Source of the DNA: Vombatus ursinus
Lineage: Eukaryota > Chordata > Mammalia > Diprotodontia > Vombatidae
Length of the DNA stretch: 64,000 nt
Direction: 5' to 3'
Assembly: GCF_900497805.2 (NCBI RefSeq)
Contig: NW_020954557.1
Span: forward strand, 39,287,803 to 39,351,802
Below, in pieces: positions 32,271-42,539 of this stretch; positions within the stretch are counted from its first letter, which is position 1; each line of letters begins with the position of its first letter. A program made the translations under genes and the position numbers. The notes under the pieces are model-generated. The model had not been told where the DNA came from. It searched no databases and was given only the letters and a program-made list of their open reading frames with translations.

Positions 32271-32566
32271 GAGGTTGTGCTTGGTAGCCCACAGGTGTTT
32301 TTGGCCTTGCTGTTTTACCAGGGAAGTGAAGGCTGGGGGATCTTTTGAGCTCAAGATTCCTGAGCTGCTGTGGGCTACGCCAATCAGGTGACTGCACTAA
32401 GTCCATTTCCAATATGGAGGCAAGGAAGGAGGTTGAGTCACCAGGTTGCACAAGGAGGAGAAAATGGCTATAGCCAGGTCAGAAAACAGCAGATCAATGA
32501 TCAGACAGGGCCTATGAATAGCTGAGTAGGTCCTGCAGTTCCTGCAAGAGGAAAGACATAGAGACA
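32271..32566 (+). pseudogene. RN7SL (pseudogene): 7SL (SRP) RNA retropseudogene, near full length
   Basis: 7SL RNA is the scaffold of the signal recognition particle. This copy follows it from end to end: 'gaaggctgggggatcttttg' (7SL 'gaggctggaggatcgcttg'), 'gctgtgggctacgccaatca', 'actgcactaagtccatttcc' and 'aatatgg' (7SL 'gcactaagttcggcatcaatatgg'), 'tcaccaggttgcacaaggag', 'agccaggtcagaaaacagca' (7SL 'cccaggtcggaaacggagca'), 'gcctatgaatag', and an end like 'gagaccccgtctc'. About 296 bases against roughly 299. The S-domain region before 'gcctatgaatag' seems shortened by a dozen bases. It has many substitutions and no canonical promoter, so it is a dead copy, not a working gene. Confidence 0.9.
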
Positions 32567-32655
32567 GACAGATAGATATGGAGAGACAGAAAGATGAACG
32601 AACAAGCAAATGAATGAACAAACCAATGACCAAATAAATACAGAAAAATAGACAA

Positions 32656-32899
32656 ATTCAATTGTTTTCAGTTGTGTCTGATTCTTCGTGACTCCTTTTT
32701 GGGAGGTTTTCTTGGCAGAAACTGGAGTGGTTTGCTATTCCCTTCTCCAGCTCATTTTACAGATAAGGAAACTGAGGCAAATAGGGTTAAGTGACTTGCC
32801 CAGGGTCACACAACTAGTAAGGGTCTGAGGCCAGATTTGAACTCAGGAAGATGAATCTTCCTGACTCCAGGCCCAGCACTCTATTCACTATGCCACTTA
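32656..32899 (-). mobile_element. RTE-tailed SINE, reverse orientation
   Basis: 'tcagttgtgtctgattcttc', 'gttttcttggcagaaactgg', 'cagataaggaaactgaggca', 'gacttgcccagggtcacaca', 'gatgaatcttcctgactcca', 'ctctattcactatgccac'. Confidence 0.95.
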
Positions 32900-34375
32900 A
32901 AATTCTGAATTAGATTGAAGGCTTAATTCATTAATATTTTAGTAGGGGATTATTTGAAATCCGGAAGAAAGCAAGAATATGTGCCAGATTGGGTAAGGAA
33001 GAGACAGAGGTTACAACGAAAGCAAAGGAGAAGGGCACTAAAAGCAGAAGAAAAACAACCAAAGGGAGACTTTGTCTGGCTGGTCATGTCTCTGAGGTAT
33101 GGGTTTATTCAAAAAGAATGATTTTAATGAATCAGAAACAATGATGCTCCTCCCTTACCATCCCACTCCTTTTACCACCCTCCATGCTTTGCTACCTTGG
33201 AACCTCACTTTAATCATCCTCAAATTCTCCACACAGAGAACAGCCCAAGAGATTCACAGTTTACATTTGTGCCCACACTTTCCCATTTCATTTGTACACG
33301 GTAAATGACCGAATCATGAAAATCGGACAGTATCACGAAAGCGACAAGACGCATCAAGTTCTATAGCCTTTAGTTATCTTCATTTGCGAAATATTTTTTT
33401 TTTAAATGAGAACAGTATCAGGTAATGTGACACAGTATTTTAAAATAGCATTTATCTTTGTTGACCAAATAGTGAATAATGAGAAAACACCAAATGTTCT
33501 TTTTCTAAAAATGATTGTAAATTACTTTCAATGCATTTAGATAGTGCAACTGGAAGGAAAACAGGAGTTTTCAGGAGTTTCTGTAATGTTAATTGCTGCA
33601 ATAACTTTAAAATGACACAAAATGATAAAGTCAGAGTTGCCTCAGTCTGCTAACATATGCCTGGGTTACCATCCTGGTTCTGCTCTTTAGTATTCATGTG
33701 TTTCTATTTGACCTTGGGCACCAATTAGATACAGGTGCATGTTCTAAAAAAACAAATTTGCCACTGCAATGTATGCTCAGGGCTTAGGCTTCCCATATTA
33801 TTTTGGTATCAGAAGGATCCAAAGACACTTAAGCTGTTTCTGAGACAATGGTATTTTTAATTCATTCAAGTTTTAACATTCTCTCACAGAGGAATATTAA
33901 AAAAGATTACCATATGCCCTGACACATAAGTAAGGCTTTGTAAGATGAAAAATACTTCTCCCCAAATTAGGCTCAGTCTAGGCAGCAAGATTTTTTGTTT
34001 TTACTAACTTCTAGCTTGATCATGAGGCAGGATGATGGCTCTTACTTCATAGAAGCCACCAATCCAGGAACAAAGAACTTCTGAGCTCCTTCCCCCAGCG
34101 TGAGGAAGATAACTGACTCAAGATTGGATGGGCAGAATTGACCTGACTGAAGGCGAGTACCTCAAACATGCCTTATCCCTCTGTGAGCATCAATATAAAA
34201 GACAAGACTAGCTCTGCAGCACTGCCCCCCACCTCCTTTTATCCCTCACCCAAGTATACCACTCTTATCCCTACAATGATCCCATCCCATGCTTTCCTAC
34301 ATTTTCTTTTTGTCGTCTGGGACCCTTGTTCTATTGTTAACAAACGACTCTTCATATTAGACTTGTGCCCTCCTC
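32900..34375. other. Unique non-coding DNA
   Basis: About 1.5 kb without a recognised repeat. 33300-33360 contains several CpG in an AT-rich setting ('cacgaaagcgacaagacgca'). Confidence 0.4.
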
Positions 34376-34555
34376 CCAGAAATTTCTATGTATTTATTTT
34401 ATATTTATTTATACGTGTACATATTGTTTCCCTACTCCCAACAGAAGATAAGCTCCTTGAGGGCAGGGACTGTTTCTTTTGGCTTTGTATCTCCCAGTGC
34501 ACAGTACCTGGCACATAACACTCATTTATAAATATGTGGTGAATTGAGTTGAACT
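34376..34555 (+). repeat. L2/L3-type LINE 3' end
   Basis: 'agataagctccttgagggca', 'gggactgtttcttttggctt', 'agtacctggcacataacact'. Confidence 0.85.
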
Positions 34556-34629
34556 CAATTTCCTGAGTCTTCCCTACTCTAGTTCCTTCTTGCTACACCA
34601 GCAAACAACTCATCCTCCATTACAGGAGA

Positions 34630-34765
34630 TTTTGACATTGTCAGTTTCTGGAAGTATCAGGGTACACTGCTGTGGAGTGGTTGATAATACAGCAAGAAAA
34701 CAGAGGGATAAAGGCAAAATGCTCCAAATACTTTAACCTGCTCACTAGCAAGACAAATATAATTA
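34630..34765. repeat. Diverged local repeat, copy 1
   Basis: 'ttttgacattgtcagtttct' followed by 'gcaagaaaacagagggataa' and 'ccaaatactttaacc'. The same order occurs at 36572-36735 on the same strand. Family unknown. Confidence 0.5.
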
Positions 34766-34954
34766 GAGATTTTGGAAGCTGAAGCGAGATTTAGCATTCA
34801 AGAAGGACTGAACATTTATGGGATACCATATGTTGTTGGGCATAATAGGACTTAGTATATAACCTGACCTGCATAAAATTTTTCTGCATAAAAATTCAGA
34901 TTTTGAATCAATCAATCAACAATGCTCTCTAGTCATAGTTACTCTGAAAGTATT

Positions 34955-35070
34955 AAATAAAACTATTAAATAAAATAAATATAAATAAATAATAAATATA
35001 TATAATAATATATATGTAAATAAAAATAAATAAAAATAAAAGTATTAAATAAAAAGTATTAAATTAAAAA
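34955..35070. repeat. AT-rich (AAATA)n low-complexity tract
   Basis: TAAATAAA/TATAATA-type units over about 115 bases. Confidence 0.9.
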
Positions 35071-35469
35071 ATCCATCTGCATGATGGAGGGAGAGGGGAA
35101 ATAAAGGTCCATTTGTTGCTGTTTGAATACAATATTCTAGGAAAGGTTTATGAAATCACTTTCTCTGTATTTCTTCTTTGCATCAAGCCCATTTTCTTCT
35201 AAATATCTTACACAACTTGTGACAGCCTAGTAAATTTGCAAAGACCTTTGTTGCTGCTAAATGAACATTTATTTTATTCATTTTTTTCCCTTTCAAATGC
35301 ATTGGAAAGCCAGTATTATTGAGTCCAGCATTTTGCTTTTGGGAATCTTTTCTATAAAGGGATGACTTTATCTATCGGAACAACTTTCATTTCCTAGTTC
35401 TGGTAGTCTCCTATCAGATCCAGGGTCTCAGGGCATTATTCCAAGTGGGGCTTTAGGGATCCAGACCAC
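35071..35469. other. Unique non-coding DNA
   Basis: No repeat recognised. Confidence 0.4.
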
Positions 35470-35629
35470 AATGATTGTAATGAGAGAGCTTTAAAGTCAG
35501 CGGGTATGGGATCCCATTCTGGTTATGCTTCTCACTACTCATATGAGCCTATTTATTACCTATTTATTACCTGTTTGACCTCTAGCAAATCTCTTCATCC
35601 AGTTTCCTTATTTATAATATGTAAACATG
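35470..35629 (+). repeat. MIR-like CORE-SINE, diverged
   Basis: 'gagctttaaagtcagcgggt', 'tttgacctctagcaaatctc', 'cagtttccttatttataata'. Confidence 0.6.
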
Positions 35630-36240
35630 GGAAATAGATGTATGCCAAAAAGAAAACAATCCCTGCCCTGAAGGAGATTACATTCTATAGGAACAATAAA
35701 GCAAGTACACAGACAAATAAATACAAAATATGCTGCTAGGTGGCAAGGTGGATAGAGCACTAGACTTGGAATAAGGAAGACTCATCTTCCTGAGTTCAAA
35801 TGTGGCCTCAGACACTTACTACCCACTCACTTTTGTGACCCTGGGCAAGTCATTTAACCCTATTTGCCTCAGTTTCTCATCTGTGAAATGAGCCTGAGAA
35901 GGAAATGGCAAACCACTCCAGTATCTTTGTCAAAAAACCCCCAAATGGCGTCACAAAGAGTTGGACACGACTGAAATGGTCGAACAACAAAGAAAGTAAT
36001 TTCAAATTAATTTCAGGACAGGAAAAAGTACTAACAACCGAAAAATCAGGAAAGACCTCATGGAGGAGGTAGCCCCTGACCTCAACCTGGAAGGAAACAA
36101 AGAATTCAAAGAGGCAAAAGTGAGGAGGGAATGAATTTCAGACATGGAAGGTGGGAAATGAAATGTCATGTATGGGGAATGCCTGTGGGTTAGTGTGGCT
36201 GGAGCTGAGAGCGGGAGGAAACCGTTTGGAAGAAAACAAA
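35630..36240 (-). repeat. L2-type LINE 3' region, reverse orientation, split by a SINE
   Basis: 35630-35731 ('caatccctgccctgaaggag', 'attacattctatagg') is the complement of the 3' tail. After the SINE, 'caggaaagacctcatggagg', 'aggtagcccctgacctcaac', 'ctggaaggaaac' complement the ORF2 end (sense: 'cctcctccatgaagcc'). Confidence 0.82.
35732..35990 (+). mobile_element. RTE-tailed SINE inserted in L2
   Basis: 'gctgctaggtggcaaggtgg', 'agactcatcttcctgagttc', 'accctgggcaagtcatttaa', 'cactccagtatctttgtcaa', 'gttggacacgactgaaatgg', 'cgaacaacaaag'. Nearly full length. Confidence 0.95.
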
Positions 36241-36571
36241 AGAAAAAGCCTGTTGTTTTCCCCTATAGAACAGGAATGAGAAAATCAGATTTAATCAAGA
36301 GGAATCCAAAATTCTATTTCTGTTGGGATGATATTCTAGGTTATTGACAGCATCACAGTATGTACGATGTTCCCGAAGGGGATGGAGGCTTAAGGACTGA
36401 TCTTTGTTTATGAGAAGAAAAAAGCTTGGATGACCAATGGTGCCCAATAAAGATAACTGCACCTTTATCAGGCTGCTCTCAAGTCAGTATTGTCACTGCC
36501 TACATCTTGTGATGAATTACATTGATCATGTAGGTTACAGGACCCCTATCAGTATCAAAGGGAAGACATTA

Positions 36572-36735
36572 TGTTTTGACATTGTCAGTTTCTGAAAGTG
36601 TCATACTGCACCACATTGACTATACTGGATAGCTTATTTAATGTCTGTTTATAAATTAAACAAAGTAGGAAAACACAATGAGATAGTCAAAAGGTTCCAA
36701 ATATTTTAACTTGAAGTCTATCAGTCTAATCAAAG
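36572..36735. repeat. Diverged local repeat, copy 2
   Basis: 'ttttgacattgtcagtttct', then 'agtaggaaaacacaatgaga' and 'ccaaatattttaact', aligning in order with 34630-34765. Confidence 0.5.
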
Positions 36736-36896
36736 TAGAGCCAACAGTTAGTTCTGCCAAAGAATTCAAATCTTTAGCCAAATACACACATCAGACAAGG
36801 TTAAATGCTTAGAATTACAAGTCTATCATATTTGTTAATCAGAAATAGTCATAAACTCTCATGGAGAAATAGTCCATTAAAATCTGTTCATTTAGT

Positions 36897-37139
36897 TTTT
36901 GTTGTTCAGTTATTTTGGGTGTATCTGACTCTTTATGAACCCATTTTTAGGGTCTTCTTGGCAAAGATACTGGAGTACTTTGCCATTTCCTGCTCTAGTT
37001 CATTTTACAGATGAGGAAACTGAGGCATACGGGGTTAAGTGACTTGCCCGGGGTCACACAGCTAGTAAGTGTATGGTGACAGATTTGAACTCGGGAAGAT
37101 GAGTCTTCCCAACCCCAGGCTCTGTACCACCTAGCTTCA
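36897..37139 (-). mobile_element. RTE-tailed SINE, reverse orientation
   Basis: 'ttgttgttcagttattttgg', 'tcttcttggcaaagatactg', 'cagatgaggaaactgaggca', 'ggtcacacagctagtaagtg', 'taccacctagcttca'. A short internal deletion near the head. Confidence 0.94.
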
Positions 37140-37305
37140 CAGATGGAAGGCAGTTCCAACGCCATGTAGTCCCACCCCTTCATTTCACAGATGAGGAAAT
37201 TGAAACCCAAGGAGGGCTACTGACTTGTCCAAGGTCACACAGGTAAGAAACATGAGGAGGATTTGAACAAAGGCCTTCTGACTCCTGAGTCAGTGTTCTT
37301 TCCCC
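37140..37305 (-). repeat. MIR-like CORE-SINE, reverse orientation
   Basis: 'ttcatttcacagatgaggaa', 'gacttgtccaaggtcacaca', 'ggatttgaacaaaggccttc'. Confidence 0.8.
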
Positions 37306-39590
37306 CACCCTTTGGTAAGGTTTTAATTTCATTTTAATGTGTCAGAACCTTGTAACATCCCCTGTGTTGGCAACTAAGGAAATGTTAAGGGAAACTTGTA
37401 ATGCTCCCTTTGTTCACAACGTTCCTGACTTTCCTAGAAAAGAACAAAAATAAGTTTGACGTTTTGAACCAACTAGTATTCAGACCTTCCTGAATGACTG
37501 ATCCAATCAGGGGCAGGCTCCTCAGCAGCGCCTGCTAAAAAGGGTCCAGGGATGTCCTTGGTTTTTCTTAATGCTCAGGGCTATGGAGTCTGTACATCCA
37601 CCAAGAGATTCAGGTCCTACCTCTGAGCCCTCCTCACTGCCCCTGCACAATGCTCAATTTATCTTAGGAGGAGCATTTGTTGAACGGACCCTGCCAGAGC
37701 GTAGACCTGTGATTCTAGGGTGAAGCAGTAGTCAGTCCAACATGGTTGCTCAGTCCATTAAGCAATCCCTTTCAGCTGACGGGGGTCATCTATCAACTCT
37801 AGTTTTCAGATGGTGATCTACTTATTTACAGGTTTAATTACGATTTTAGGTAATTTTTCCAATACACCCAGATATTTTATAGAACTTTTGCCACAGAGTA
37901 TGCCTGGGTTTGACAGCATTTGGGGAAGAGAGAGAGAGAGTTACTTTAAAGAATTTTTAAGAGATAGCTAATCCACACATGTAGAATGCCTATGGGGAAC
38001 CCAGGAATTATTTGGGAGGACGCAGAAAGGGCATGCCCAGAGCAGACTGATCTAAAGCTGCATGTAGCTGTCACTCTTCTTGTAACAGAAAGTCAAATAT
38101 TGATTTCCCAGGGCTTTTATGACCCATTTAACAACAGGCTTTTTGGATTGGTTTGTTCTTGGAGCCGGAGCTCGCTTGCTATTTCATTTCCTTCTGAGCT
38201 CCCTCTTAATTACTCTTCCTGGGAGATGGGCGATAATTGATACTCAGTCTTGGCTTTAAAAGGGGGGGGGGGCATCATAAAATAAGCTGACAAATCATGG
38301 CACCCAATACCATTCAAGTTAGCATCCATGAAGAGCATTTGGATGGCCTCCACAATTATCACTGAATAGGGAAAAAATCCCATCGGGCATGTCTGCTAAC
38401 AAATTTTCACTAAAGAACATCAAACCAGTTAATTTGTAGGTAATAAGTGTTGAGTGATTCAAAGGCTGGCACAAACTATCTGGGGTTGTGTCCATACAAA
38501 GGCGTCTACCTGTTTGGCACCGAGAATGAAACATTTAATGTCTCGCCAAATTTTTCAACGATGCAGGGAGCTGGAACTGTGTTTTTCATCTTGGACTCTT
38601 TGGACTACTAATTATGCAGCAAAGGGCATAAAGTGGGCTTTGCAAATCATTATTTCCATTAGAAAGGTGTTAGAATCAATTCCGTTGAGGGCTCCCCTCC
38701 TATTTGGGCAGCTGTTACTCCCTGGGGAGGGGGCCACTGGCAGTCCTGGATGAAGCGTGGGCTTCTGTTCTGTTTCCCCAGCACTTTAAAGAAAAACAAA
38801 ACAGCTCTAATGAAAAACACACACGGGAAATGCTTTATTATTTCATCATCCTCACCTACCGAGATCTGGCACCGCTCTGTGCTTCGGAAGACGGTCTCCC
38901 TCTCTCCCTCTCACTGCCTCTCACAGTGCGCTTGTATGAGGCCAATACTCTTGTCATTTCCTGTCAGAGCATTTCAGAGGAATTTGCTCTTATTTCCTCT
39001 CAGCCTCATCCCCTCCCCCTGGCCTCGGCATTGGCCGCACGCCCCAACAGTCATGCTGTGTTTACTTAACTGCATGGAGCGCTGGGCAGATTATGCTGGA
39101 AACTCTGGGGCATTCGACACAATCAGCCACTAACCTCAGAATGGTGAGCGGCTGATTGGACTGGCCAGTTTAACCTAATGCGCTGGGGAGCATTTATGCC
39201 CCATTCTGACTCAAGTGCGCTGCCGTAACTAAGGCACCTGAGGGTCGAGGAGGGCTGAAGTTAATCAAAATATTGGCTAACGGATTAATCTCTTAGCGTG
39301 CCTTTTATTGGTCTTTCTACCTAAGAATCAGGCTGCAGAAATACCCGCAATTTTGTCCGGGCCATTGGCAAGTGAATAACCTCTTTCATGAAAAAAAGGT
39401 CCCTTCGTGTCCATACATCACACAGCGAAACCTAGATATAGCACACCCTTTACTTATTCATCTCTTATTCCAATGGATCATCAGGGCCCAGGAAAATGGA
39501 ATATATTCATGCAGACCCAAAGAGGGTTAGCGGTGTCTGACTGCAGCCCCAGACATCAGTATCATATCTTTTCTATTAAGTACATCTATG
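37306..39590. other. 2.3-kb repeat-free block, candidate conserved regulatory region
   Basis: No SINE, LINE or DNA transposon is recognisable over almost 2.3 kb, the longest such run here. 38680-39380 is GC-richer with isolated CpG and non-repetitive motifs ('taatgcgctggggagcattt', 'taacggattaatctcttagc', 'gcgataattgatactcag'). Frames up to 127 codons (38750-39133) overlap in two phases without family signatures, so I do not call an exon. Such blocks in mammalian gene deserts often hold conserved enhancers; that is inference. Confidence 0.55.
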
Positions 39591-39859
39591 GTGAGGATTA
39601 GCAATCCAGAAAAGCAGGAGAGCAAAAGAGAAGAAAAGGCCTTCAATATACCTTTTGTTCCAATGTTGCTGCTGCTTAGAGGTCTCTCTGGCAGTGGCCA
39701 TATTGATGATCATAATGCCACATGCCACTCCCACCAATGCACACCTATTTCTAGACAGCAAGGATGCCATAGTAGACTTTGTAGGTACAAAATCTATGTC
39801 ACATCTACTATTATGTTTGATATACAATGTAAAACTGTTCAGGATCTGAATTATGAAAT
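39591..39859. other. Unique non-coding DNA
   Basis: No repeat recognised. The 183-codon plus frame starting at 39588 runs on through a MIR and a hAT element and is therefore accidental. Confidence 0.5.
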
Positions 39860-40041
39860 AATAACAATAATAATAACAAAAGCTGCTATTTATATAGAGA
39901 TTAAAGTATATAAACAAAGCAATTTATATACATTATTATTACTTGATCTTCATGATAACTTTATGAGAAAGGAACTAAAATGTATCATTTTCATTTTACA
40001 GATTAAGAAACTGAAACTTTTCCAGGGTAAACTTGTCAAGG
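39860..40041 (-). repeat. MIR-like CORE-SINE, reverse orientation
   Basis: 'gcaatttatatacattatta', 'tcattttcattttacagatt', 'aagaaactgaaacttttcca'. Confidence 0.7.
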
Positions 40042-40272
40042 CAGAGGTAATTAACCTTTTTTGTGTGTGTCATGGACCCCTTAGGTCATTCAGTGAAGCC
40101 TATGGATCGTTTCTCAGAATAATGTTTTTAAATAATTGAAGGAAATGTTAAATTTCACTTACAGGTTGATGAAAATAAAGACATACCTTTTTCCCATCCA
40201 AGTTCATGGACTCCCCTGAAATCTGTCCATGGATCCCTTGGGGGTACACAGATCTCAGGTTAAGAATCCCTG
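40042..40272. mobile_element. hAT-type non-autonomous element
   Basis: Starts 'cagaggtaattaacctttt', 'gtcatggaccccttaggtca', 'ctcagaataatgtttttaaa'; ends 'ctcaggttaagaatccctg'. The ends are imperfect inverted repeats. Related to the elements at 23087 and 46112. Confidence 0.82.
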
Positions 40273-40735
40273 GTCTACGGAAAGACTTACATGAACTGAT
40301 GTTGAGTGAAGTGAGCAGAACCAGGAGAACATTGTACATACAGTAACAACAACATTGTGCGATGACCAACTTTGGTGGACTTAGCTCTTCTCAACAATAC
40401 AGTGATCAAGACAATTCCAAAAGACTCATGATGGAAAATGCTACCCATATTCAGAGAAAGAACTATGGAGTCTGAATGCAGATGGAAGCATACTATTTCC
40501 TCTCTCTTTTTTTTCTTTCTTGTGGTTTTTCCCTTTTTCTGATTCTTCTTTCTCAACATGACTAATGTGGAAATACGTTTAGTATGATTGTGCATGTATA
40601 GCCTATACAAATTGCATGTCATCTTGAGGAGGAGGGGGGAGGAAGGAAATTTGGAACTCAAAATCTTATAAAAGTGAATGTTGAAAACTAAAAATAAATA
40701 AATAAATAAATAAATAATAAAAAAGAATCCTTGGT
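40273..40735 (+). repeat. L1 3' UTR with (AAAT)n tail, 5'-truncated
   Basis: 'aaagacttacatgaactgat', 'agaaccaggagaacattgta', 'cagagaaagaactatggagt', 'caacatgactaatgtggaaa', 'ggaaatttggaactcaaaat', 'gaatgttgaaaactaaaaat', then (AAAT)n. Typical marsupial L1 3' end. Confidence 0.9.
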
Positions 40736-41169
40736 CTACTGCCAAGCTTTTAGTTAATAAGATAATAATAGCATCAGAGTTAGTTAATAAACATCACGGT
40801 CAGAATTTGAACCTAGTTTTCACATGACTACAAGTTCAAGATTCCATTATACTGCAATGTATCTCAAGCATCTGAACATATATAAACGTATATGAATACA
40901 TATATACAACTTATATATCCCATAAGCAATTTATGGTTACATAGCATTTAAGGTTTACAAAGTGCTTTATGTCCATTACATCACTGAGTTCTCCTCACAA
41001 TTGGGTGAGGTAGGTATTATAGATATTATCCATTTTACAGATGAGGAAATTGAAGCTCAGGAGGGTTAATTAACTTGTTAATGGTTACATAGCTAGTAAG
41101 TGCCAAAGGCAGGATTTAAACCCAGGTCTTAGTGACCCCAAACCCAGCACTCTATATCACATTGCCTTT
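40736..41169 (-). repeat. Two MIR-like pieces, reverse orientation
   Basis: 40770-40870: 'cagaatttgaacctagtttt'. 40925-41169: 'agtgctttatgtccattaca', 'cagatgaggaaattgaagct', 'acatagctagtaagtgccaa', 'ggatttaaacccaggtctta'. The second is the better preserved. Confidence 0.8.
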
Positions 41170-41640
41170 TGGGTATGTACAGGTATATATAAATGCATAT
41201 GTATAACCATATGTAGAAACCAGCCAGAGTTCTGGAGATGTGTTGGATATTAAAATTTAACAAACCACTAAATTCTATTAAAAAAAACCACTGACATATG
41301 GAAGCATGGTGAAAGAGGTCTGTTAGCCATTGTAAATGTCCCATTGCCTGAGATCTTGTAAACAAAATAATAAAACCCCTTGGAAATTTTGCTGGATACA
41401 TTTGGACCTTAAGAATTTGGCTTTGATGAGTCAGAAAGATAACAGAACTAGTTCCTAAAGCAGGACTTTGTTTATCTGGCTCTACCTGTAGTCAGAGCCA
41501 ACAATTCTAAAGGTTTTGAATGGCCCCAAGTCAAAAGGATTATATCTACCTATCCATGTTTACATTTCAGTTTTGTCTATGAAAAAATCAGGGTGGTTGA
41601 AAGATTGAAATCTAGCCAACTGGGGAAAGGATGAGGAGAG
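41170..41640. other. Unique non-coding DNA
   Basis: No repeat recognised. Confidence 0.4.
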
Positions 41641-41644
41641 ATAA

Positions 41645-42180
41645 GAATGTTTCTGCTTTCACTTCTGCCATTACTATGTCCTCATACCCTAGATTTTCAT
41701 AGCCAGATACCATTTTCTATTGAATCATTATCTACCAGGCCTCCTCCTTACACTAGCTATACCAAAAGAACCTCCCAACAGGAAGAAGTAGTACCTACTC
41801 AGGATAACATCACTCTATCCCCTAAACCAGAGGTGGGGAACCTGTGGCCTTGAGGACACATGTGGCCCTTTAGATCCTCAAGTGGGGAATTTGTTCTGTA
41901 AAACTTGGACTCAGTCGAAAGGCCATACCCCAAAGACCTAGAAGGCCATATGCAGCCTCAAGGCCAAAGGTTCCCCACCCCTGGGCCCAGTCCACCAGTC
42001 TAGCTTCCTCTCCAACTCCCGGTAGCCACAGTCTCAGAACACAATCTCCCATGGAAATGCAACCTCACAACCACTTCTGTAAGTGCTGCAGCCACAGTTA
42101 CTGAAGACCCACATAAGAAAGTTCCACCAAAGATGTCAAACGGTTCAACATCACAACATCAACAACAATTCTAAGGATCA
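41645..42180. other. Unidentified sequence split by a MITE
   Basis: The parts on both sides of the MITE at 41828-41983 (41645-41827 and 41984-42180) are non-repetitive and somewhat codon-like in places: a plus frame from 41647 is open to the MITE. I recognise no protein family and the second part does not continue one frame. It could be an old processed pseudogene or plain unique DNA. Confidence 0.3.
41828..41983. mobile_element. hAT-type foldback MITE, internally shortened
   Basis: Left end 'cagaggtggggaacctgtgg'; right end 'aaggttccccacccctg'. Shares 'aatttgttctgtaaaacttg' and 'gactcagtcgaaaggccata' with the copy at 27381 but lacks part of the left arm. Confidence 0.87.
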
Positions 42181-42209
42181 TGGGACCTGTCCAACTGACT
42201 TGTAGCTAT

Positions 42210-42320
42210 ACACACTGTCTCTCCTCTTAGAATGAGAGCTCTTTGAGAGCAAGATAGTGTTACATTTTTATTTGCATCCCCAGTGTTTTGCACATAGCAA
42301 GCACTTTTAAAAATGCTTTT
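42210..42320 (+). repeat. L2/L3-type 3' end
   Basis: 'gaatgagagctctttgagag', 'catccccagtgttttgcaca', 'tagcaagcacttttaaaaat'. Confidence 0.8.
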
Positions 42321-42367
42321 TCATTCATTCTTTTATTCAAATTCTCATCAAGATGCTTTTTGTGTGT

Positions 42368-42455
42368 AATCATAACAATAGCTAACATTTATACAGCACT
42401 TACTATGTGCCTGGCACTTGCTAAGAGTTTTCCAATTATTATCTCATTTGATCTA
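42368..42455 (-). repeat. MIR-type fragment, reverse orientation
   Basis: 'acaatagctaacatttatac', 'agcacttactatgtgcctgg', 'attatctcatttgatc'. Confidence 0.7.
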
Positions 42456-42503
42456 TATAAAAGTGAAAAATGCATTTAATCATCTAGTTTTATTTGGTTT
42501 TCC

Positions 42504-42504
<1 letters not shown>

Positions 42505-42538
<34 letters not shown>
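42505..42538. repeat. (CA)n microsatellite
   Basis: About 16 CA units. Confidence 0.97.

Positions 42539-42539
<1 letters not shown>

Noticed and set aside
39588-40139. 183-codon plus-strand frame, the longest in the window
   Set aside because: It runs through an antisense MIR and into a hAT element, so it is an accidental frame.
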